DNA from: Deltaproteobacteria bacterium
GTDB lineage: Bacteria; Desulfobacterota; Desulfuromonadia; Desulfuromonadales; Geothermobacteraceae
DNA length: 11,998 nucleotides
Assembly: GCA_003695205.1 (NCBI GenBank)
Contig: RFIO01000331.1
Location: 1-11,998, forward strand
Direction: 5' to 3'
Shown in pieces: positions 6,297 to 11,998 of this stretch (position 1 is its first letter; each line of letters opens with the position of its first letter). A model generated the notes under the pieces. That model was not told the DNA's origin and searched no databases. It was given only the letters and a program-made list of their open reading frames with translations. The position numbers were made by a program, and so were the translations under genes.

Positions 6297-8576
6297 TTAA
6301 TAGAATCGACCCATGGAGAAATCGAAACGGCTGGTTTCCTCGTCTTCAAGCGGATCAAGATTGCGCCCCCATTCCAGGCGCAGTGGACCCAGCGGACTCA
6401 TCCAGCGGATACCTGCGCCGGCACTGTAGCGCACCTCGTCAAAGTAGCTGACGCCGGAAGCCCAGGCATTGCCGACATCGAAGAAGACAACCCCCTTCAT
6501 CTTCACCTCGGGGAAGAGCGGGAACAGCAGTTCGATATTGGCAAAGGCCTCCTTGTTGCCACCAACATAGTCGTAGGCACCGGGAATCGGCTGACCGAAT
6601 TCGTCAACCTGCTGCACGCGCGGCCCGACCGTCCGGGAATCGAAACCGCGCAGAGTACTGATCCCACCGAGGCGGAATTTCTCGTCGATGGGTATTTCTT
6701 CGCCCGAGACCTCGAAGGCATGGCCGATCTGCCCGTGCAGCATGAAATAGGTTTTCCAGAAGGCCGGAATGTAGTGCCGGTAATCCAAAATGGCCTTGGC
6801 GTACTTTTCCGTCCCGCCCAGGCCGGCATATTCGGCCGAAATCTCGCCGACATACCCCCTGGTCGGATCGGGACGGTAGTCGGTCCGGTCACGGGTGATG
6901 GACGCCGTCAGGGACGACAGGGTCGAATTGCCGACCGCCTCCTGGATCTCGAGTGCCGCGGTCTCATCGACGTTGGAAATCTCCCTTTCTTCGTAGCGGT
7001 AAACCAGGAAGAAACGGTTATCCTCGCCGACATTGAACCCGAGCTTGATATCCCCGCCGACCGTAGCCTTGTCGTAATCGGTGTATTCGCGATCGGTCTT
7101 GTAGAGATCGCCGCCGAGCGCGAACCGGGTATCGAGAAAATGCGGGTCGAGCAGACCGAGGTTGTAGGTGGTCGACTGACTGCCGAAGGAACCGGAAACA
7201 TCCAGCTTGAGTCCGAGGCCGAGGAAGTTGCTCTGGCTCACCGAACCCTGGGCAATCAGGCCGTCGACCGAGGAGTAACCGGCGCCGACACTGAAGGTCC
7301 CCGTGGGCCGTTCCTTGACCTGGATATCAATATCCATCAGCTCGGGATCGGCGGTCTTGCGGGTGTTGACCTCGACCTCCTCGAAGAAACCGAGATTGTT
7401 GATATTGCGTTTGCTCTGCTTGATTCCGGTGGCGCTGAACAGTTCTCCTTCTGCCAGGCGCACCTCGCGCCGCACCACCTTGTCGCGCGTTTTGGTGTTG
7501 CCGGAGATATTGATGCGATGGATGCGAACCTGCTGCCCCTTTTCGATCTCGAATTTGAGGTTGATCAGGTTCTTTTCGGTGTCGAGATTGGACAGGGGGG
7601 CAACATTGACAAAGGCGTAACCCTGGTCGGCATAGAGATCCGAGAGGGCCATGACATCCGCCCGCAGCTGCTTGCGACTGAAAACCTCACCCGGTTTCAG
7701 GGTCAGCAGGGACAGCAGTTCATCGCGGGATTTGAGCAGATCACCGGCGATGTCGATGTCGCCGACGGAAAACTGGTCTCCCTCCTCGATCTGGATGAAG
7801 ATGTCGAGAACCTTGCCGTCCTCGCTGATCATGATGACCGGCTTTTTCACCTTGACCTGGATGTAACCGCGATTGAGGTATTCGTCGGCGATCAGCAGCA
7901 GGTCATTTTCAAGGACATCCTCGAGGTAGGTACCACGACCGGTCAGCCAGGACAGGAACCAGCGTTCCTTGGTCTGCATCACCTTCTTCAGCCGGCGGTC
8001 CGAAACGACCGTGTTGCCTTCGAAAATGATATTGTCGACAAGGACCTTTTCTCCCTCTTCGATGCGGAAAACCACCTCCGCCTCGTTGCGGTCATCGACC
8101 TTGACATCAGGTTTGATCTTGACGCCGTAGTAGCCTTCCTTGACGTATTCGTCCCGAATGGCCCGAATACTCCGGTCAACCACCTTGGGCTCATAGATGT
8201 CCGGGGTCCGCAGCGGGATGAGGGTTCTGAGCTTGGTGTCATCAAACTCGTCGTTGCCTTCGAAGGTGATTTTGCGAACCAGGGGGCGTTCCTTCAGGCG
8301 GTAGACCAGAACCCTGGCACCGTTCTGATCGATCAGTTCGGCGCTGACGTCCTCGAAACGGCCGAGGCCGTAGATGGCCCTGATGTCGGCGTCGATCTGT
8401 TCGGTCGTCGCCTCGGTACCGGGCCTGACCCCGAGCAGAGGCGCAATGGCTTCCAATTCAACCCTGCGGTTGCCTTTGACGATGACGTCGTCTATTCTGT
8501 AGGTCGCCGACCAGGCCGGAAAGACCAGGGTCAGCATCAGGACAACGGCGAGTACCTGGCGGCATAGGATCTTCAT
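6297..8576 (-). CDS. bamA: Outer membrane protein assembly factor BamA
   Basis: A 759-residue Omp85-family protein, the central insertase of the BAM complex in the outer membrane. A signal peptide (1-24, cleavage near AWSA) is followed by five POTRA domains at about 26-96, 97-175, 177-267, 270-347 and 350-424, then a 16-strand beta-barrel from about 425 to the end. The barrel holds the conserved LRGF motif (642-645) of the L6 loop. The C-terminal strand FDFSMGRFY has an aromatic beta-signal but ends in Tyr rather than the usual Phe. The start is not certain: ATG at 8576 begins a good signal peptide but its GGGAG is 12 nt away; a TTG one codon upstream (8579) has 9 nt spacing. The ATG at 8606 lies almost on the predicted transcription start, so I rejected it. 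Skp follows after 31 nt. Confidence 0.96.
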   Translation of the reverse strand: MKILCRQVLAVVLMLTLVFPAWSATYRIDDVIVKGNRRVELEAIAPLLGVRPGTEATTEQIDADIRAIYGLGRFEDVSAELIDQNGARVLVYRLKERPLVRKITFEGNDEFDDTKLRTLIPLRTPDIYEPKVVDRSIRAIRDEYVKEGYYGVKIKPDVKVDDRNEAEVVFRIEEGEKVLVDNIIFEGNTVVSDRRLKKVMQTKERWFLSWLTGRGTYLEDVLENDLLLIADEYLNRGYIQVKVKKPVIMISEDGKVLDIFIQIEEGDQFSVGDIDIAGDLLKSRDELLSLLTLKPGEVFSRKQLRADVMALSDLYADQGYAFVNVAPLSNLDTEKNLINLKFEIEKGQQVRIHRINISGNTKTRDKVVRREVRLAEGELFSATGIKQSKRNINNLGFFEEVEVNTRKTADPELMDIDIQVKERPTGTFSVGAGYSSVDGLIAQGSVSQSNFLGLGLKLDVSGSFGSQSTTYNLGLLDPHFLDTRFALGGDLYKTDREYTDYDKATVGGDIKLGFNVGEDNRFFLVYRYEEREISNVDETAALEIQEAVGNSTLSSLTASITRDRTDYRPDPTRGYVGEISAEYAGLGGTEKYAKAILDYRHYIPAFWKTYFMLHGQIGHAFEVSGEEIPIDEKFRLGGISTLRGFDSRTVGPRVQQVDEFGQPIPGAYDYVGGNKEAFANIELLFPLFPEVKMKGVVFFDVGNAWASGVSYFDEVRYSAGAGIRWMSPLGPLRLEWGRNLDPLEDEETSRFDFSMGRFY

Positions 8577-8601
8577 CAAATCAGCAGTCTCCCACCTTTG
8601 G

Positions 8602-8615
8602 CGCATTAAAATGCG
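8602..8615. repeat. 14-bp dyad at the expected bamA transcription start
   Basis: CGCATT and AATGCG are perfect 6-bp inverted arms separated by 2 bp. The dyad begins 3 bp after the candidate -10 box, so it would cover the transcription start, a place where repressors often bind. A hairpin with a 2-base loop is unlikely to be a terminator and no T run follows. The binding protein, if any, is unknown. Confidence 0.45.
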
Positions 8616-8617
8616 TC

Positions 8618-8647
8618 ATTATAGTTAGCCGGGGATTGGCGTGTAAA
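8618..8647 (-). promoter_or_regulatory. Near-consensus sigma70 promoter before bamA
   Basis: Read on the minus strand, TTTACA (8642-8647, 5 of 6 to the -35 consensus) is followed after 18 bp by TATAAT (8618-8623, 6 of 6). Transcription would begin near 8611, leaving a leader of about 35 nt to the bamA ATG. It sits in the only sizeable gap of the window, right after the lolD stop. It would drive bamA, skp, the lpx genes and msbA independently of lysS-lolCD. This is a pattern match, not a measured start. Confidence 0.65.
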
Positions 8648-8653
8648 CCCTTT

Positions 8654-9331
8654 TCACGACAGGATCTTTCCGTCGACCATGCGCACGGTGCGGTCCATGC
8701 GCCCCGCGAGCCGCTCGCTGTGGGTCACGATCACCATGGTCAGGCCGTGGCGGCTGTGCAACTGTTCCAGCAGGTCCCAGATCCGGTCGCTGGTGCCGCT
8801 GTCAAGATTACCGGTCGGCTCATCCGCAAGAAGCACCTTCGGACCACGCACCAGGGCGCGGGCAATGGCGACCCGCTGCTGCTCTCCGCCGGAGAGTTGA
8901 CCCGGCTTGTGACCGACGCGACGCGCGAGCCCCACCTCATCAAGAAGCCGGTGGGCGGTTTCGGATGCCGCGCTGCGAGATCGGCCGGCAATCAGCAGCG
9001 GCATCATGACATTTTCCAGGGCGGTGAACTCGGGCAGAAGCTGGTGGAACTGAAATACGAAGCCGACAGTACCGTTGCGAAAGGCGTCCAGTTCCAGCGG
9101 CTTCAGGGCGTAGACATCCTGGCCGCAGCAGGTAACCCTTCCGGAGCTCGGCCGGTCCAGGCCGCCGAGGACGTGCATCAGCGTGCTCTTGCCGGCACCA
9201 CTGGCGCCGACAACGGCCAGGCGCTCACCGGCGCGAACTTCAAGATCGATCCCCCGCAGCACTTCGACCGGGCCGTCGACGGTGGGGAAATGACGCTGCA
9301 GATTTTCAACCACGATGACCGGGTCACTCAT
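8654..9331 (-). CDS. lolD: Lipoprotein-release ABC transporter ATPase LolD
   Basis: A 225-residue ATPase that powers extraction of outer-membrane lipoproteins from the inner membrane for handover to LolA. Motifs are complete: Walker A GASGAGKST at 42-50, Q-loop Gln94 in FQFHQLLPEFTALENV, the stretch typical of LolD, signature LSGGE at 146-150, Walker B VLLADEP at 166-172, and switch His204. The frame opens upstream to 9367, but ATG at 9331 gives the usual MSDPVIVVENL beginning and has GAGG 9 nt upstream. It overlaps the end of the permease gene by 8 nt, so both subunits are probably made together. Related MacB- or FtsE-type ATPases share the fold; the neighbour and the Q-loop stretch favour LolD. 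Confidence 0.93.
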   Translation of the reverse strand: MSDPVIVVENLQRHFPTVDGPVEVLRGIDLEVRAGERLAVVGASGAGKSTLMHVLGGLDRPSSGRVTCCGQDVYALKPLELDAFRNGTVGFVFQFHQLLPEFTALENVMMPLLIAGRSRSAASETAHRLLDEVGLARRVGHKPGQLSGGEQQRVAIARALVRGPKVLLADEPTGNLDSGTSDRIWDLLEQLHSRHGLTMVIVTHSERLAGRMDRTVRMVDGKILS

Positions 9332-10577
9332 AACGCAGTGCCTCGGCCGGATCCATGCGCGAGGCATGCCAGGCCGGATAGAGAGTCGCCACCAGAGAAA
9401 TTCCGAGCGCCACGACCACGACGGCCACGACGTCGGAAGCCAGCACCTGCGAGGGGAAATGATCCATGCCGTACACCGCCTGGTCGAACAGCCGCAGTCC
9501 GAAGGTGCGCTCGGCCCACTTGATCACCGGGTCGGCGTTCCAGGCCAGGATGAGTCCCAGAATGGTTCCCAGTCCGGTCCCGACCACGCCTATGACCAGC
9601 CCCTCGAACAGGAAGATTTTCATGATGCTGCGCGCCGACGCGCCCATGGATCTCAGGATGGCAATGTCCTTGTTCTTTTCCATCACTACCATGATCAGGG
9701 TGGTGGCGATATTGAAGGCGGCCACAAGAACGATGATGCCAAGAATGATGAACAGGCCGAGTTTCTCCAGCCGCAGCGCCGACAGGAAGGAGCCGAACAT
9801 ATCCTCCCAGGACCGTACCACGTGCGGGAAGCCGAGTTCGCTCCTGATCGCTTCGGCAACAGGCAGGGCATGGTCAAAGCGATCGACATCGATTTCAATG
9901 CCGGTCAGCTGTCCACTGCTGTCAAGGAAGGCCTGGGCCTGTTCGAGGGAGGTGTAGGCAAAGAAGGTATCGAGAAATCCGCCAGCCTGCCGGAAAATGC
10001 CGACAACCCGGAATGGTTTCATCTTCGGGATCATGCCGAAGGGAGTCATGGTGAACATGGGCGGGATAACGTTGATGGTATCCCCCAGGGAAACGCCAAG
10101 ACTGGTGGCGGTATCGAGACCGATCAGGATGCCGGGCGGCGCGGCATCGCCGTCGAACAGCAGTTCGTGGACATCCCTGTTATCGAGGCTGAGAAAGGGA
10201 CGGGACAGGACCTTGTGGTCCCTGGATATCCCCTTGAGACTGACGGCGGCAACATTTCCCTTTGACAGCAGCATCGCCTCCCGGGCGACATAGGGGTAGA
10301 TCCCCCGTACGTGGGGCGAGATGCCCCCCAGTCGCTCGACCAGGCCTGCATCCTGCTCGATGGCATCGCCGTACTTCTGCAGCACCACGTGGGGGACATT
10401 GCCAAGAATCTGCTGGCGAACTCCATCGTGGAAACCGGTCATCACCGCCAGCACCAGGATCAGGGCCGCCACGCCAAGACAGACCCCGGCAATCGAGATG
10501 AAGGAGATCACCGAAATAAAGGTCTGCTTGCGCTTGGCCCGCAGGTAGCGCAGGCTGACGAACCATTCATAGCCCAT
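9324..10577 (-). CDS. lolC: Lipoprotein-releasing ABC transporter permease, LolC/LolE family
   Basis: A 417-residue inner-membrane protein with the layout of the LolC/LolE family: membrane helix 1 (about 20-46) after a RYLRAKRKQTFISVISFIS lead-in, a large periplasmic domain (about 48-270), then three helices (about 272-298, 322-345, 380-400) in an FtsX-type domain. KNKDIAILRSMGAS (301-314) is the conserved cytoplasmic coupling segment. A Pro-rich loop at about 171-187 falls where E. coli LolC carries its LolA-recruiting hook; that match is by position and is inference. Only one permease gene is present with lolD, so the complex could be a permease homodimer, unless a partner is encoded elsewhere. 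It therefore cannot be firmly named LolC rather than LolE. The ATG follows GGGAG at 11 nt, in a 26-nt gap after lysS. Confidence 0.9.
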   Translation of the reverse strand: MGYEWFVSLRYLRAKRKQTFISVISFISIAGVCLGVAALILVLAVMTGFHDGVRQQILGNVPHVVLQKYGDAIEQDAGLVERLGGISPHVRGIYPYVAREAMLLSKGNVAAVSLKGISRDHKVLSRPFLSLDNRDVHELLFDGDAAPPGILIGLDTATSLGVSLGDTINVIPPMFTMTPFGMIPKMKPFRVVGIFRQAGGFLDTFFAYTSLEQAQAFLDSSGQLTGIEIDVDRFDHALPVAEAIRSELGFPHVVRSWEDMFGSFLSALRLEKLGLFIILGIIVLVAAFNIATTLIMVVMEKNKDIAILRSMGASARSIMKIFLFEGLVIGVVGTGLGTILGLILAWNADPVIKWAERTFGLRLFDQAVYGMDHFPSQVLASDVVAVVVVALGISLVATLYPAWHASRMDPAEALRYE

Positions 10578-10603
10578 GGGGACGCCGGCTCCCTGATCGC
10601 CTG

Positions 10604-11998
10604 TCAGCGGGTTTCCCGCCGCAGTTGCGGAAACAGGATGACATCACGGATCGAAGGCGAGTCGGTCAGCAGCATGACAAGGCGATCGATGCCGATCCCT
10701 TCACCGGCCGTCGGCGGCAGGCCGTATTCAAGGGCCCGGACATAATCATCATCCATGGCATGGGCCTCCTCGTCACCGGCCTCCTTTTCGGCAAGCTGTT
10801 GTTCGAAGCGCTGACGCTGATCGACCGGGTCGTTGAGCTCGGAAAAGGCGTTGGCCAGTTCCCGCCCGACGACAAACAGTTCAAATCGGTCGACCACCTC
10901 GGGGTTGTCGTCGTTTTTGCGCGACAGGGGCGAGACCTCGGTGGGGTATTCGGTAATGAAGGTCGGGTTCCACAAGTGTGGCTCCACCACCTCGTCGAAG
11001 ATGGCGGTCAACAGTTTGCCATGGCCGATCGGCTCCTCGATTTCGAGGCCGCGCGCTTTGGCCCAGGCCAGGCAGCGCTGGGGATCTTCAAGAATATCGG
11101 CTTCCACTTCACCGTACTTGCAGATCGCCTCGCGCACCGTCAACCGGTCCCAGGGAGGAGTCAGGTCGACCTCGCGACCGCCGTAACTGATTTTGAGCCC
11201 GCCGCATACCTGCTTCGCCAGGTGACAGATCAGGTCCTCGGTCAGATCCATGAGATCGTGGTAGGTGGCGTAGGCCTGGTAGAACTCCATCATGGTGAAC
11301 TCGGGGTTGTGCTGAATCGAAATCCCCTCGTTGCGGAAGTTTCGATTGATCTCGAAAACCCGTTCGAAACCGCCGACCACCAGGCGCTTGAGATAGAGTT
11401 CCGGCGCGATGCGAAGGAACAGGTCCATCTTCAGGGTGTTGTGGTGGGTCACGAAGGGACGTGCGGTCGCGCCGCCGGCGATGGGATGCATCATCGGGGT
11501 CTCGACCTCGAGGAAATCACGCTCAACCATGTACTGGCGAATCAGCCCGATAATCCGGCTGCGCTTGCGGAAGGTCTCACGCACATCGGCATTAACCATC
11601 AGGTCGAGGTAACGCTGCCGGTAGCGGGTTTCGACATCGGTCAGGCCGTGCCATTTCTCCGGCAGCGGCAGCAGTGACTTGGTCAGCAGCACCAACGATT
11701 CGGCCCGCAGCGACAACTCCCCGGTCCTGGTACGAAACGGTCTCCCCGAAAGACCGATGACATCCCCAAGGTCAAGCTTACGAAACAACTCGAAGGATTC
11801 AGCACCAACCTGCTGTTTATTCACGTAAACCTGCAGGCGCCCACTACGATCCTGCAACTGCACGAATGCCGCCTTGCCGAAATCGCGCCGGGCCATGATG
11901 CGGCCGGCAACGGCGTAGCTGGCATCGGCCGACTCCAGGGCCGTTGCGTCATCCTCGGCATGCCTGGAAGCGACCTCATCAAGGGTGGCGGTAGGCAC
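10604..11998 (-). CDS. lysS: Lysyl-tRNA synthetase, class II (5' end cut by window)
   Basis: 464 residues are visible; the N-terminus lies outside the window. The first visible codon is GTG, but it reads as an internal Val in a (D)F(K/R)VP-like context, not a start, and about 30 residues are likely missing against the usual ~500. Visible parts are the anticodon-binding OB fold (about 28-107 of the visible chain) and the class II catalytic core. Core landmarks are the motif 1 region near 160-172 (FLEVETPMMHPIAGGA), motif 2 FRNEGISIQHNPEFTMMEFY at 221-240, and motif 3 GEGIGIDRLVMLL at 432-444. It charges tRNA-Lys with lysine in the cytoplasm. It is the most upstream gene seen and precedes the Lol permease by 26 nt, so it is probably cotranscribed with the lol genes. 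Confidence 0.96.
   Translation of the reverse strand: MPTATLDEVASRHAEDDATALESADASYAVAGRIMARRDFGKAAFVQLQDRSGRLQVYVNKQQVGAESFELFRKLDLGDVIGLSGRPFRTRTGELSLRAESLVLLTKSLLPLPEKWHGLTDVETRYRQRYLDLMVNADVRETFRKRSRIIGLIRQYMVERDFLEVETPMMHPIAGGATARPFVTHHNTLKMDLFLRIAPELYLKRLVVGGFERVFEINRNFRNEGISIQHNPEFTMMEFYQAYATYHDLMDLTEDLICHLAKQVCGGLKISYGGREVDLTPPWDRLTVREAICKYGEVEADILEDPQRCLAWAKARGLEIEEPIGHGKLLTAIFDEVVEPHLWNPTFITEYPTEVSPLSRKNDDNPEVVDRFELFVVGRELANAFSELNDPVDQRQRFEQQLAEKEAGDEEAHAMDDDYVRALEYGLPPTAGEGIGIDRLVMLLTDSPSIRDVILFPQLRRETR

Noticed and set aside
6266..6358. Upstream in-frame ATG at 6358 for the Skp/OmpH gene
   Set aside because: It would bury the signal peptide behind 31 charged residues and lie inside bamA; the ATG at 6265 has a good ribosome site.
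6186..8567. 793-codon open frame on the plus strand opposite bamA
   Set aside because: It is codon-aligned antisense to bamA. It stays open only because bamA avoids TTA, CTA and TCA codons. The translation has no recognisable domain and bamA is unmistakable.
8624..8641. GCC...GGC mini-hairpin after lolD as a terminator
   Set aside because: The stem is only 3 bp and no T run follows on the minus strand; it lies inside the promoter spacer.
11996..11998. GTG at the right edge as the lysS start
   Set aside because: The protein would lack the usual N-terminal helix region, and the codon fits a conserved internal Val. The gene simply continues past the window.
1..11998. Defence system, phage, insertion sequence, CRISPR array or other exotic cassette
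   Set aside because: Every stretch longer than 77 nt is covered by a recognised housekeeping envelope or translation gene, and no repeats or foreign-looking composition were seen.

Overview
The window holds ten co-directional genes, all read on the minus strand. Together they form a nearly continuous outer-membrane assembly and lipid A cluster from a Gram-negative bacterium. The set and order are lysS, a lolC/E-type permease, lolD, bamA, skp/ompH, lpxD, fabZ, lpxA, lpxB, msbA and a DUF374 acyltransferase-like gene. With the moderately high GC and long GC-rich codon-aligned antisense frames, this most resembles Desulfuromonadales/Geobacter-type bacteria (Desulfobacterota, formerly Deltaproteobacteria). 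That placement is inferred from gene order and protein style, not from a search.

In transcription order (right to left), the layout is as follows. (1) 11998-10604: lysyl-tRNA synthetase, cut at its N-terminus by the window edge. (2) 10577-8654: the lipoprotein-release ABC transporter, a LolC/E permease overlapping LolD by 8 nt. (3) 8653-8577: a 77-nt gap, the largest non-coding stretch. It carries a near-consensus sigma70 promoter and a 14-bp dyad at the expected transcription start. (4) 8576-5744: BamA and the periplasmic chaperone Skp/OmpH. (5) 5732-2299: lpxD, fabZ, lpxA and lpxB, the acylation and disaccharide-forming steps of lipid A synthesis plus the shared 3-hydroxyacyl-ACP dehydratase. 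(6) 2285-1: MsbA, the lipid A-core flippase, overlapping by ATGA with a DUF374 protein that runs off the left edge.

The genes cover several arms of outer-membrane building. LolCD extracts lipoproteins from the inner membrane, and Skp and BamA carry and insert beta-barrel proteins. LpxD, LpxA and LpxB make the lipid A precursor with FabZ at the branch point to phospholipid, and MsbA flips the product. Gaps are 2-31 nt or overlaps except before bamA, so I read lysS-lolC-lolD as an upstream segment and bamA onward as a segment with its own internal promoter, while read-through stays possible. No rho-independent terminator, RNA gene, mobile element, CRISPR array or repeat family was seen. There is no gene on the plus strand that I would support.

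I do not see an undescribed system here. The points most worth checking are the promoter and dyad before bamA, a Glu-to-Gln change in a conserved LpxB motif, the TTG start of msbA, and the lack of any UDP-2,3-diacylglucosamine hydrolase gene between lpxA and lpxB.
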